Source: Lysinibacillus sphaericus (lineage in GTDB: Bacteria > Bacillota > Bacilli > Bacillales_A > Planococcaceae). Taken from it: a DNA stretch of 64,000 nt. Of the stretch, positions 26,465 to 36,700 are shown piece after piece. The notes beneath the pieces are model-generated. The model saw nothing but the letters and a program-made list of their open reading frames with translations. It did not search any database and was not told where the DNA came from. How positions within the stretch are numbered: the stretch's first letter is position 1; each line of letters starts with the position of its first letter. The position numbers and the translations under genes were made by a program. The stretch spans positions 3,286,001-3,350,000 of the forward strand of contig NZ_CP015224.1 of assembly GCF_001629735.1 (NCBI RefSeq), in the 5' to 3' direction.

Positions 26465-26484
26465 TTATCTTTAATTCGAGATAA
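26465..26484. promoter_or_regulatory. MhqR-type operator upstream of mhqR
   Basis: TTATCT-TTAATTCG-AGATAA keeps both outer arms and the right half (ATTCGAGATA) of the operator at 25969. It lies 28 bp before the mhqR start, fitting autorepression. Confidence 0.6.
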
Positions 26485-26548
26485 TAATAACATATCCATT
26501 TTTAATCAGCAATCATTTTGTTTCGTATTTTAATTGTGAGCTGAAAAT

Positions 26549-26573
26549 GTTTGTGAACATCCTCTGCGGGTAG
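26549..26573 (+). promoter_or_regulatory. Sigma-B type general-stress promoter of katE
   Basis: GTTTGT (26549-26554) and GGGTAG (26568-26573) are spaced by 13 bp, matching the sigma-B pattern GTTT-N13-GGGTA. KatE is a known sigma-B target in B. subtilis. Confidence 0.75.
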
Positions 26574-26608
26574 AAGGTAGTTGTAACTTATAAAGGAGGA
26601 TTCTATAA

Positions 26609-28594
26609 ATGAAAAAAGATATCAATCAAAAACAACATCAATTAGAAGCATTCCGAGTAAGTGATAAAAATCAACCACTCACAACCAATCAAGGGCTAAA
26701 AATAGCTGAGGATGAACATTCTTTAAAGGCTGGCAATCGAGGTCCTACTTTACTAGAGGATTTTCATTTTCGTGAAAAAATGACGCATTTTGATCATGAA
26801 CGTATTCCAGAAAGAGTCGTTCATGCACGTGGATCGGCTGCACACGGCATTTTTGAAACCTATGAATGTGCAAGTGACATTACAAAAGCACAATTTTTAA
26901 ATGGTAAAGGAACGAAAACACCTGTCTTTGTTCGTTTTTCGACCGTTGCAGGCTCAAGAGGCTCCGCTGATACCGTCCGCGATGCACGTGGCTTCGCTAC
27001 AAAATTTTATACACAGGAAGGTAATTATGATTTGGTCGGAAATAACATTCCTATATTTTTTATACAAGACGCTATTAAATTCCCCGATTTCGTACACGCA
27101 GTAAAGCCCGAACCAAATAACGAAATTCCTCAAGCTCAAAGTGCCCATGATACATTTTGGGATTTTATTGCAAACAATCAGGAATCTGCCCATATGGTTA
27201 TGTGGCATATGTCAGATAGATCAATTCCACGAAGCTATCGAATGATGGAAGGTTTCGGTGTGAATACTTATCGTTTCATCAATTCTGAAGGGAAGTCCCA
27301 TTTTGTTAAGTTTCATTGGAAGCCTGTTCTAGGTGTTAAATCGTTAGTATGGGATGAGGCACAAATCATAGCTGGTAAAGATCCTGATTTCCACCGCAGA
27401 GACTTATGGGAATCCATTGAACGAGGGGATTATCCAGAGTGGGAACTCAGCGTGCAGCTTATTCCGCTCGAAGATGAATTCAAATTTAATTTTGACATTT
27501 TAGATGCAACGAAAATATGGCCTGAAGAAGAAGTTCCTGTCCGTATCCTTGGCAAAATGACGCTTAATAAAAATGTGGACAACTTTTTTGCTGAAACAGA
27601 ACAAGCTGCATTTCATGTAGGACATGTTGTACCTGGCATTGACTTCTCTAATGATCCTTTATTACAAGGCCGCTTATTCTCCTATACAGATACACAGTTA
27701 ATAAGATTAGGTGGCCCAAACTTTCACGAGATCCCTATTAATAAACCCATCTGTCCCTTCCATAATAATCAACGAGATGGCTATGGTCGACAAACGATTA
27801 ATGTTGGGCAAGTTAGCTACCACAAAAATTCCTTAGCTGATAATACACCGTCCCCTGTCTCTGAGGAAGAAGGTGGCTATACACATTATGAGGAAAAAGT
27901 AGAGGGACATAAGGTACGCGCCCGCAGTGAAAGTTTTAAAGACCACTTTACACAAGCTAGGTTATTTTGGCTGAGTATGACAGAGATTGAAAAGGAACAT
28001 ATCATCAATGCTTTTAGCTTCGAACTGGGAAAAGTAAAAAGCAAAGCCATTCGAAAACAAGTTGTTGATATGTTTGCTCATGTCAGCCATTCCCTTGCTA
28101 CAGCTATTGCAGATAATATTGGTATCGTACCGCCTGTACAAGTAGAGGTCCCGCACATAATGCAAACTTCCCCTGCTGTTAGCCAAATCTTGAATGCAGT
28201 AGAAAGTGTCAAAACTTTTAAAGTAGCGGTGATTGTAGCAGAAAATACGGAAGAAAACTTAAATGAGCTAATAGCTACACTGCTGAGCAAAAATATAGTA
28301 GTTGAATTAGTTAGTACAAAACAGGGGTTACTAAATGGCTTTGAGATTCATGAAACATTTGCCACTGCTTCTTCCGTACTTTATGATGGGATTTACGTTT
28401 CTGGTTCCTTCCATGATTTGAATCAACAAGCTAAAGCAGAGCAATTTATTGAAGAAGCCTACCAGCACTTTAAAACAATTGGCCTTGCTAAAAATGTATC
28501 GTTTTCACAGCATCTCGCCAATAAAAATGGGGTTGCTAATAACTTACCTTCTTTTATTCAACTCCTTGCAAAGCATCGACATTGGGAACGTTAG
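26609..28594 (+). CDS. katE: Large-subunit (clade II) haem catalase KatE
   Basis: The enzyme dismutates hydrogen peroxide. The 661-residue length and a C-terminal flavodoxin/DJ-1-like domain (about 525-655, starting KTFKVAVIVAE) mark the large-subunit class. Catalytic His72 lies in RVVHARGSAAHG, the distal Asn in the DLVGNNIPIFFIQD segment, and the proximal haem Tyr in GRLFSYTDTQLIRLG. ATG 26609 follows AAAGGAGG. A sigma-B promoter 35 nt upstream predicts induction by general stress, as for B. subtilis KatE (686 residues). Its position beside the quinone-stress cluster groups oxidative-stress genes, but the units are divergent and differently controlled. Confidence 0.95.
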   Translation: MKKDINQKQHQLEAFRVSDKNQPLTTNQGLKIAEDEHSLKAGNRGPTLLEDFHFREKMTHFDHERIPERVVHARGSAAHGIFETYECASDITKAQFLNGKGTKTPVFVRFSTVAGSRGSADTVRDARGFATKFYTQEGNYDLVGNNIPIFFIQDAIKFPDFVHAVKPEPNNEIPQAQSAHDTFWDFIANNQESAHMVMWHMSDRSIPRSYRMMEGFGVNTYRFINSEGKSHFVKFHWKPVLGVKSLVWDEAQIIAGKDPDFHRRDLWESIERGDYPEWELSVQLIPLEDEFKFNFDILDATKIWPEEEVPVRILGKMTLNKNVDNFFAETEQAAFHVGHVVPGIDFSNDPLLQGRLFSYTDTQLIRLGGPNFHEIPINKPICPFHNNQRDGYGRQTINVGQVSYHKNSLADNTPSPVSEEEGGYTHYEEKVEGHKVRARSESFKDHFTQARLFWLSMTEIEKEHIINAFSFELGKVKSKAIRKQVVDMFAHVSHSLATAIADNIGIVPPVQVEVPHIMQTSPAVSQILNAVESVKTFKVAVIVAENTEENLNELIATLLSKNIVVELVSTKQGLLNGFEIHETFATASSVLYDGIYVSGSFHDLNQQAKAEQFIEEAYQHFKTIGLAKNVSFSQHLANKNGVANNLPSFIQLLAKHRHWER

Positions 28595-28609
28595 CGTTCA
28601 TACATGTAA

Positions 28610-28635
28610 AAGCCAGCTAACGCTTTAGCTGGCTT
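28610..28635. terminator. Bidirectional terminator between katE and the YusW-like gene
   Basis: AAGCCAGCTA/TAGCTGGCTT (10 bp, 6-nt loop) lies between convergent genes. Confidence 0.8.
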
Positions 28636-28644
28636 GTCTCATTT

Positions 28645-29109
28645 TTAAGGTAGTCGTTTGAATTCCTTCTCATTTCCGTCCATAAACTCTACTTCGACTT
28701 CAATGGACTGATAGTTATCTTCAATATTAAAAACTTTAATTACTTGATCAATCACTTCATCATTTGGAGTGGTAGAATCAAAATTTAACTGCTTAAATAA
28801 CGGCTCTAGTTTTGTATAGGCTTCATCACCCTGTAACTTTACATTTTGTCGATCATCCTGTAACTTCGCTGAGATACCTGTTTTTTTATTTTCATACTCT
28901 ACCTCGTATGACTCCGTAGCAGAATAATCAACATCTAATGAAAACTCTAAAAAATTGAATGTCACTTGGTCTGTAGGCGTATCACCAGTCTGTTGTGAAG
29001 CATTCTGATCTGCCGGCGCATTAGTAGGTACATCCTTCACCTCTTCTTTGTTACAGCCATACAATATAACCATTACGAAAGAAATCGCTAATAATAATTT
29101 TAATTTCAT
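28645..29109 (-). CDS. YusW-like lipoprotein
   Basis: The 154-residue precursor has a lipobox (VILYGC, Cys19), a polar Ala/Pro/Gln/Thr linker (about 23-47), and a YusW-like domain of about 100 residues starting VTFNFLEFSLDVDY and ending EVEFMDGNEKEFKRL. It should be tethered to the outer face of the membrane. The family has no known function. Codon use and composition are ordinary. It is separated by a terminator from the SLH gene upstream of it. Confidence 0.82.
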   Translation of the reverse strand: MKLKLLLAISFVMVILYGCNKEEVKDVPTNAPADQNASQQTGDTPTDQVTFNFLEFSLDVDYSATESYEVEYENKKTGISAKLQDDRQNVKLQGDEAYTKLEPLFKQLNFDSTTPNDEVIDQVIKVFNIEDNYQSIEVEVEFMDGNEKEFKRLP

Positions 29110-29167
29110 CTAGTTGTACACTCCTTTCTTTTCATATTATTTCCCCATTCTGCTATAAACTAACCCC

Positions 29168-29202
29168 AAAAGGGCATCTCCTCTAATGAGGAAATGCCCT
29201 TT
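29168..29202 (-). terminator. Terminator of the YcdB/SLH gene
   Basis: AAAGGGCATCTCCTC pairs with GAGGAAATGCCCTTT (one mismatch); T's follow on the minus strand about 15 nt after the stop. Confidence 0.85.
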
Positions 29203-29216
29203 TTATGACATATAAC

Positions 29217-31430
29217 TTAATAATAGAAGTTGCGATCAACTTTATTTTCTTGAATAGCCTTTGCTAAACGGACTGTTGAGACAGCTAAATCAGCATATGA
29301 CACACTCTTCGTAGCATTAAAGTTATTTTGCTGTGCGTCAATCAGACCCATACCATTTGCTAATGCAATATAGCCTGTATACGCTGGATCAATTGAAGCT
29401 GCATCAGCAAAGTTTAATTTATAAATATCCTTATACTTAGCAACATTGTCTAATTGTAATAGTTTGATTGACCACTCTGCGAACTCTTGACGACTCAGAG
29501 TAGCATCTAATGCAAATTGATTAGCTGGCTGAATGATGCCCATTTTAACAGCTTGCTCTACTACCCCATAGAGAGGATGTTTTTTATCAATATTGTTGAA
29601 GGATTGCTTTTCTCCATCTCCACTACCATAGTAACCATATGTTAAGGAATGCAATAAAATTTTCAATGCTTCTCCTTTTGTTACAGCAGCGTCCGCATTA
29701 AAGTTTGCTATATCTTTTACATCTAACACATTTTGATTGAATAAATAGTTCAACTCTTTGGCAGCTGTTGGATGAGAAATAACTGGTTTCTCTGTGGAGC
29801 CATCTACATTATTTAGCCATTCACCAGACACAGCATCTATCTGGTTATATAAACTGCCATTGTAAGTAGGCGCATAGACTAAATCGTAATGTAGTTTACT
29901 CTCTGTATCTTGTTTTACATATTGTAATTGCAATGTAAGTGCTTTGCTATAAGCTTCTTTTGCTTTGTCAGCTGATATGACATTTTTAATCGGCTGCCAG
30001 TTATCTATCTTCTGCTTATTAACACTTAATGAGCGTAAGGTTCCATCAGCCCCAATCCCTACATGTAAACCATCTCCTACAACTGCAATTCCATTCATGA
30101 TGCGTGGGAAGGTGAAGTAATAGTCCTTACTATATTGATCAAATACAGCATCCTCTATTGGCATTGAATATTCATGTAAATACGAAGGTGCCCATTCCTT
30201 TAAGTAATCGATTGCCTTCTTCAATGCAGCGTCCTTAGAAATAGCGTTTACTTTGTTATCTGTTAAAAAGTCTCTTGATAGGTCATGATACTGAACTAGC
30301 TCACCTGTCGCCTTATTAATTTCTAAAGAGCTACCCGATCCACCATTGCCATACATATACGTATAGTTTACAGAGTAGATCGTCTCACCATTGTCATTTT
30401 CTCTTTCATCTACTAAATCGATCGTAAGCTTTGCTTTACTCTCATCAACTTTTAAGAAATTTTTTGCGAATTCTTCAGCTTCAGTTGCCGTTATACCGTT
30501 CTTTCTTGGAGGTAGCGGTTGTGCTGAAATTTTTTCAACACTCTTTGTCTTCGGCAACTGTTCAGTGAAGCCATTTGCTGTCTGCCATTGCCCATTAAGA
30601 GCATGTACACCATTGAACCCTGTAACAGGCGCATAAACAAGCTTCACGTTACTTTGGTCAGATCTGTAATCATAATCAATATAATAACGAAGTTCCATAG
30701 CTAGGTTTTCACGAACTTGCGCCAACACATCTTCTTCTTTCTTTTTTTGATCTAAATTATCAAAAGAAGCTTTACTAATAGACTCTGCATTACTAGACAT
30801 CCCGGTAACATCACCATTTGCCAGAACATTAATAGTTATACTTTGATCTCCAATAAGAACCCCATTATAAATTGGTGAATAGGTAAAGGAGTAAGTAATT
30901 GGTTCTGATAACGGTCTAGTAATATTAAAACCATATTCGTTATTATCATCTCGAAGTTTAAAATTATCCGAATTCACAAATTTACCCAGGAATTTTTGCG
31001 CAATTTTTTGTGCTTCATTCTCTGAATACTTTGCTGGATAGATTGCCTCTGCCATATTTGCAGGCTGATAATAAAAGTGTTCTAATTCTAAATCATCACC
31101 CTTAAATACAAAACTACCATGTACATCTTTACCTTTAATGGTTTTATAGAAATTTAGTTCATATCGAACCGTTGTATCATCTCTATAGAAATGTCCAGGT
31201 CCAGAATTAAAATCTTGATCCGCTACAAATTTGAACTCTTCCGGGAATAGTGAACGGAGCTTTTTTATCAGCATATTTTTTGTAATTTTTGTTTCAGTTG
31301 AAGCTACTTGAATTTCAATACGCTCCGATGATTCCTTTACATTTGCTGATGCCTGCGATATTGGTGCTAGCATACCAACAGAAAAAGCTGTTGATGTTAA
31401 AATGATTCCTAACTTTTTGAATTTACCCAA
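29217..31430 (-). CDS. YcdB/YcdC-domain surface protein with C-terminal SLH repeats
   Basis: The 737-residue precursor has a signal peptide (about 1-28, ending ISQASA), several tandem YcdB/YcdC (PepSY-like, protease-propeptide-like) modules over about residues 45-560, each with AP..G or SPIYNG-type turns and Q.I.I.V...G..T cores, and two or three SLH repeats over about 570-725. No protease motif is seen, so it may be an extracellular inhibitor-like or structural protein fixed to the cell wall polymer. The frame extends upstream to 31511, but a TTG at 31430 with TAGGAGGG 6 nt before it and the signal peptide just after is the convincing start. Confidence 0.87.
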   Translation of the reverse strand: MGKFKKLGIILTSTAFSVGMLAPISQASANVKESSERIEIQVASTETKITKNMLIKKLRSLFPEEFKFVADQDFNSGPGHFYRDDTTVRYELNFYKTIKGKDVHGSFVFKGDDLELEHFYYQPANMAEAIYPAKYSENEAQKIAQKFLGKFVNSDNFKLRDDNNEYGFNITRPLSEPITYSFTYSPIYNGVLIGDQSITINVLANGDVTGMSSNAESISKASFDNLDQKKKEEDVLAQVRENLAMELRYYIDYDYRSDQSNVKLVYAPVTGFNGVHALNGQWQTANGFTEQLPKTKSVEKISAQPLPPRKNGITATEAEEFAKNFLKVDESKAKLTIDLVDERENDNGETIYSVNYTYMYGNGGSGSSLEINKATGELVQYHDLSRDFLTDNKVNAISKDAALKKAIDYLKEWAPSYLHEYSMPIEDAVFDQYSKDYYFTFPRIMNGIAVVGDGLHVGIGADGTLRSLSVNKQKIDNWQPIKNVISADKAKEAYSKALTLQLQYVKQDTESKLHYDLVYAPTYNGSLYNQIDAVSGEWLNNVDGSTEKPVISHPTAAKELNYLFNQNVLDVKDIANFNADAAVTKGEALKILLHSLTYGYYGSGDGEKQSFNNIDKKHPLYGVVEQAVKMGIIQPANQFALDATLSRQEFAEWSIKLLQLDNVAKYKDIYKLNFADAASIDPAYTGYIALANGMGLIDAQQNNFNATKSVSYADLAVSTVRLAKAIQENKVDRNFYY

Positions 31431-31556
31431 AATATCCCTCCTAAAATACAATTTACCATAATTATAATACAGATTCCTATATTTAGAAACAATTTTACAG
31501 ATAATTACCAACTACGCAGAAAATACATTGGGTAAACCCTATTCTTCTATCGCATA

Positions 31557-32846
31557 TCATTTCTTTACCACATCAAAGTTAGCACCAATTAATAGCCAAT
31601 TTTGAGGGAATGGTAGTCCTAATTTCCAATAGCCGATCCCCCGAAGATTATATTGTTTAACAAGATTAAATTTAGCTTGAATGGATCTTGCATCTTCAAA
31701 CCAAACAATATGTGCCCTACCTTGTTCATCATAGTATTCAAAAAACGGAGCTTGTGCTCTCCAATCATATTGAATTGCCGCATTGTAACGTTTGGCAGTC
31801 TCAATAGCTCGTTGAGGACTCAATGCTTCTGCAATAGGCCCCCCCTGAACAAATGGTAACGTCCAATCATAACCATATAAATTTTGTCCCAGCATAATTT
31901 TGCCTGCAGGTATTTCACTCACCGCATACTTGACCACTTCCTCCACTTCAGGAAGTGGGGAAACAGCCATTGGTGGTCCTGCTGAATAACCCCATTCATA
32001 GGTCATTAGTAAAACAAAGTCCACTATCTCACCATGTGCCCTATAATCATGTCCCGCAGTCCATGGACCTCGATCACTTGCACTTGTTTTTGGAGCCAAC
32101 GCAGTAGATACTGTGTAACCCTGAGTATGAAACTTCTCCACAGCTCTTCTTAAAAAATTGTTATAGGCTTCTCGTTGATCGCCTGGTAAATTTTCAAAAT
32201 CAAAATGGATATCCTTAACGTCACCTAGCTTATTAGCCTCTGCAAGAATATTATCAAAGAGTAAATCCTGAACAGCCGTACTTTGAAAAATATCTCTCGC
32301 TAGCTCTCCACTAAAACTGAAGTTTTCCAGATTCGTAACAACCATTGCCAAAGAAGCCCCAGTATCATCCGTAATCTGAGGTACACCTTGACTAGGCGGT
32401 ATCCGTAAGGTGCCATCTCGTCTGGCTTCGTAGCTAAATAAAGCCAAGTATGTTAAATAGGGACCCGCTTCTCTGGCTTGATCCAAAAGCACCTCACTAA
32501 CAGAAGTACCCCTTGGTTCTAAGTATGCTAACGTTTCTGCTCTGGTTTTTGGTGGTTGCGGAATATATAATCTCATCCCAACAGCTAATGGTTGGTTCGG
32601 ATTAATACCATTTACTTGTGCAAGTGTTACATAGTTAATACCCAATCGTTGCCCGATTGACCATAGACTATCTCCTGGCTGTACATAATAAAAACTGCCG
32701 ACAATTGGAATAACGAGTGCTTGCCCCACGACTAAACGATTTGGCTCTGGAATTTTATTGGCGTCTACAATACTTTGAACTGTAGTCCCATATGCCTCCG
32801 CAATACCCCATAAAGACTCGCCAGCCCGTACAACATGTATTTGAAT
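31557..32846 (-). CDS. sleL: Spore cortex/peptidoglycan N-acetylglucosaminidase, SleL/YaaH type, with ATT start
   Basis: The protein has two N-terminal LysM modules (about 1-45 and 50-95) and a GH18 barrel (about 100-429) with the catalytic HFDFENLP motif. SleL/YaaH hydrolyses spore cortex fragments. The longest ATG/GTG/TTG frame starts at GTG 32729 and would cut away LysM 1. Upstream in the same frame, without a stop, 39 more codons encode a full LysM (IHVVRAGESLWGIAEAYG). They begin at ATT 32846, 7 nt after a perfect AAGGAGG; no ATG, GTG or TTG occurs between the preceding in-frame TGA and that point. The resulting 429 residues match B. subtilis YaaH (427). A sigma-E-like -10 (CATAAACT, minus strand, 32893-32886) is a tentative promoter. 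Confidence 0.85.
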   Translation of the reverse strand: MQIHVVRAGESLWGIAEAYGTTVQSIVDANKIPEPNRLVVGQALVIPIVGSFYYVQPGDSLWSIGQRLGINYVTLAQVNGINPNQPLAVGMRLYIPQPPKTRAETLAYLEPRGTSVSEVLLDQAREAGPYLTYLALFSYEARRDGTLRIPPSQGVPQITDDTGASLAMVVTNLENFSFSGELARDIFQSTAVQDLLFDNILAEANKLGDVKDIHFDFENLPGDQREAYNNFLRRAVEKFHTQGYTVSTALAPKTSASDRGPWTAGHDYRAHGEIVDFVLLMTYEWGYSAGPPMAVSPLPEVEEVVKYAVSEIPAGKIMLGQNLYGYDWTLPFVQGGPIAEALSPQRAIETAKRYNAAIQYDWRAQAPFFEYYDEQGRAHIVWFEDARSIQAKFNLVKQYNLRGIGYWKLGLPFPQNWLLIGANFDVVKK

Positions 32847-33329
32847 GACTTTGCCTCCTTCTAGCTTGATAAATCATACCTATAAAGTTTATGAAATAAG
32901 GAATGAAATGATGTCTTACTAGAAATCTCATAAAAAATCCATTCACTAGAAGCAGTAATGGATTTTTTAATAGCTTTACAGCTTGGGCAAATAATTGTTC
33001 AAGTAAGAAAAGCACCTTCGTTTTTTAGTATATATTTCCATACGTATTTATTCCTGAAAAATACTTGCGTAACATCCTCTGTCTTTTCTCTACTATTTGT
33101 GTTAGAGCGCAAAATGATACATACCCCAACGAAAACAATCGTACAAACGTTCTATTTTTGAAGTATCCTTTAGCAGAACTTCCCTCTCTTTTTACCTTAC
33201 AAATCATCCGTAATACACTATTTTTTGTTACACATTTCCCAAAAATATTTATGCAACTAGCTTCGTATGCCTTATTCTTTTCACAGCTACCCCTCTTGTA
33301 TAATGAAATTATTGTAAGGAGGTGTTAGA
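32847..33329. other. 483-bp divergent intergenic region with an orphan terminator
   Basis: This separates the sleL-type gene from the DUF4132 unit. It contains a perfect 12-bp terminator hairpin at 32932-32968, with A and T tracts on both sides, that belongs to neither divergent gene. The plus-strand side ends with a TATAAT box at 33299-33304 that probably serves the 33330 gene. Frames of 60-87 codons exist here on both strands but lack ribosome binding sites. A short transcript ending at the hairpin is possible. Confidence 0.4.
32932..32968. terminator. Orphan bidirectional terminator hairpin
   Basis: AAAAAATCCATT pairs perfectly with AATGGATTTTTT around a 13-nt loop. It lies between the start regions of two divergent genes, where no annotated transcript ends. 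Confidence 0.7.
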
Positions 33330-33749
33330 TTGCGTTTATTTTACCAACAAAAAGTAATCGGTAAGAAATCACGTAAGCTTCAAAAGATTCCATTTTTTAT
33401 CGAAGAGCCTGTCATAAATTTACAGGATTTACTTATAAAGATTGTCACACAACAGGTACAACAATATAACGAAAAAATGGTAGATACGCCTCTCCATCTA
33501 TATTTAACCGATCAGCAATTAGATCATGCTGCTCAGTACGGCAAAGTCCATTTTGGAGAGAAAAAAAACGGTTCATTCCAACCAGTAGACCAAGCCGTCT
33601 CTACAATGCTCCAAGCTTTTCAAGATGAACTTTTTTTAGTCCTTCATAATGAGGAGACCATAGATTCGCTTAACTCACCACTAGCTGTACAGGAGGACGA
33701 TGTTTTTACATTTATTAAATTAACAATGCTTGCAGGACGAATTTGGTAA
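33330..33749 (+). CDS. Unrecognised small protein encoded ahead of a DUF4132-type protein
   Basis: The 139-residue soluble protein begins at a TTG, 8 nt after AAGGAGG; a TATAAT box lies 26 bp upstream. It opens with a basic MRLFYQQKVIGKKSRKLQKI segment, followed by a region rich in Gln, Leu and Asp with predicted helices and no recognisable catalytic motif or membrane segment. Its stop is 13 nt before the start of the 1694-residue DUF4132 protein, so the two are cotranscribed and probably work together, for example as an accessory subunit. I do not recognise the family. Confidence 0.75.
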   Translation: MRLFYQQKVIGKKSRKLQKIPFFIEEPVINLQDLLIKIVTQQVQQYNEKMVDTPLHLYLTDQQLDHAAQYGKVHFGEKKNGSFQPVDQAVSTMLQAFQDELFLVLHNEETIDSLNSPLAVQEDDVFTFIKLTMLAGRIW

Positions 33750-33762
33750 GGAGGAATGTTTC

Positions 33763-36700
33763 ATGACACTTTCACATGAACAAAAAACACATTTTCAAAG
33801 TATAGTTGACACAGCACCGTCAACTATACAGCCATTAGCGGCTGCATTACTAAAATATATGGACAATCGGAATTATGATATTGAACAGCTTATTACAGAA
33901 CAGCACGTTCAATCACTAGAGGAACTATTTAGCGGACCATTATTAGAAGTGCTTACACTTTTTTCTTCACAGGAACGGGCATCCCATATCAAGAAATTAG
34001 CTTTACGTTTTGATGCTACGATATTCCAAACTGATAGTTTACGTCGCTCATTTCGGTCAGCCTCGTCCGTACAAGATCATCTTTTTCAATGTCTACAATT
34101 AATAGAGGAGATGCTGACATTTGAGGAAATTGGTTTACAAGATTTACTAGCTCACCACAGCCAATATGAGCATGGTACATACCCTAACTATAGCTCCTAT
34201 GTATTGAAAAACGAAAATGAAAAAGTAATGAGCTTTCATGTATTTGAGCAATTGCTTGCTGAAGAGTTATCCTTAGAAAATCCTATCATTGAAGAAAAGA
34301 TAGAAAGTATTTTATTTGATGAGCACCGCAGTAGCTTTTTCGGTCATCCCCTCATTCGTGGCATTTTTAAATCAAGCAATAGTCGGATGCATGAAGCACT
34401 TGGTAAATTATTAGTAGCGGCTGCACGTCAAGAAGGGCTTCGACAAGCAATTGTAGAAAATATTGACCATGGGAATCTAGATGCACAACTAAAAATGATG
34501 AAACTTATCCAGGAACATCAACTAACAAGGTTCTCCTCTGTTATTCGAGCGGTCGATACATGGATGGGACTTGGCTATAGTAGCTTTGAAAATCAAAAAA
34601 TTACGGAAGAAGTTTTGTCTTTAGCCATCCAAGCGATGGAAGATGATCATTTCACCGAACAGCTGCTAAAAAGTGAACGTACCATTGATATTTACGTCGC
34701 ATTATGGGCGACTTCTACAAAAGACTATACGAAGCTAGAATTGCTATTAGCTGATCTCTTAAAGCGAGACAAGCATATTCAGCTTACAACATTAGCCTTT
34801 TTAAAGAATCTATCAAAAATCTCCTTTACAGCGCCTTTTGTGAAGGAATTAATTTTAACAACGAAGGATATCGAGTTATTTGCATTTGCATGGAATAATT
34901 TCATTCATGCCAACCACTATATAAATAGTGAATATGCGAGAGATAACGAATGGGAAAAAACACTTCAAGGCTTTATGAAAGAAAATTCACAGCTACAAGG
35001 CATAGAATATCCTTTATTTGAACAGCTTGAATGGGCAAAAAATGAAATGACAAAAGACGGATTATCCATTACAGGCAAGCCTTTATCTTTTGTCTTTGTA
35101 CACTTGTCATTCGAAGACTTAATTTCAACACAAATCATTCTTGCGCATTATCTTCAGGATGAAGAGTTATTCCAACGAATCATCGCACGTTCAGATGCTT
35201 ATCCACCATCAAGTAGGATTGGTCTATTGAATATTTATTGTCTTGATCCAATCACACAAGGACAGCGTGAATTTCTATTCAATTCTTTACGAGATCGAAG
35301 CTCTATCAATCGTTCCCTTGCATTAAAAAAAATACATGCCCTGACACCAACCCAAGAAGAAATAGCAAAAATTGAGGATCTTTTAGCTAATAAATCTGGG
35401 GCTCTGCGAAAAGAAGCTATTTCACTCTTGAAAGTACAACCACAAGATCATGTATTGCAAAGCGCTGAACGATTAATAAAAGATAATAAACAGCTAAAGA
35501 GGCTTGGCGGTCTTGAATTATTATTAGAGGCCTCTAAGGACTACAATTTAGCTAACGAGCAAATTACGGCATTATGCTCACTATTACCAAAGATAACAAA
35601 AAATGAACAAGTATTTTTAGAACAATTAGTAGCAAGGGATGTACCAGAATATAACGAAAGCAATGGCTTTGGCTTGTATACACCACATGCCCCTATTTCA
35701 TACGATAGCATTACCAATAGCTCCATCAAAATGAACAGTGAAGAACCTTGGCAACAGCTTATACCTTTATATGTACAAACACCTACACCCATTGAAAAAT
35801 TTTTCCAATATGATTTAGATAAGCTTCTCTTCAAGTTAGAGCAACTTATTCATATTCTTGATGAATATGCTGATTTTGAATATGAAACTTTTCAATGGAA
35901 TGACACTAAAATGACCACTACTTTAGGACAAAAATACAGTATATTGGCCACTAAAACAGACAGTCAGCGACATGCTAGTTTGGATGTTTATCCTATCCCA
36001 GAGGCTATTGTTCAATGGATTCAATCATCATCCTTTAGCAGTGAAGACTTAGCGTATTTTAATTTTTATAGTCATCTATCTGAATACCCTGCTGCGCATG
36101 ACCTTTCTGAAGCAGCCCATGTTCTTATACAACCATTCTTTCAGTATGAAGAAATAAAAAAATATGTTGCTCAATTTAATTCCTTGAAATATCACTATAC
36201 ACTTCAACAAATTTTTTCTGTTTTGTCACAAGATATCAAAAATATTTCAGGAGAGACAACACTGCATACAGAAGCAGTTTCATTACTAGAAAGACATACA
36301 CCGGTATTTAATAGCTTCAATCAGGCAGCTGGTATTGTGCTTCAGCTATTACATCAAATCCCTGCTGATCAATGGCAAGTGAATGTAAGAGATAAAGGTT
36401 ATTACTACTATCAATCTACCTCTACAATTATCGACTTAGATATTATTGAGGCATTTGTCGATCGACTATCGAATTATGCAACTTATGAAGACTATGCTAA
36501 AATGCTTGCCATCAATGAAGAGCTAACAAAACGTATGCAAAAAGAAAATTATAGCCCAATTCTATACGATTTATCATTATTCCAATATTTAGATGCCTTT
36601 AAAGCTGGTCTATTAAAGCAAGACCATTTATATGAAGCCATTTTTACGAATACTCTTGCCTCAGAAATATTTACTGAACCAAGTAAACTACTAGATCGCT

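Noticed and set aside
32755..33015. An 86-codon frame upstream of the SleL-type gene that could suggest a frameshifted N-terminus
   Set aside because: The LysM module is in the same frame as the hydrolase with no stop between them, so no frameshift is needed; the 86-codon frame has no LysM similarity.
33140..33165. LexA-like site (GAACGTTTGTAC on the minus strand)
   Set aside because: It has a mismatch in a conserved half-site and no gene start nearby that would make sense for SOS control.
33025..33328. Frames of 60 and 87 codons on opposite strands before the DUF4132 unit
   Set aside because: Neither has a ribosome site and they overlap each other; the region fits regulatory DNA better.
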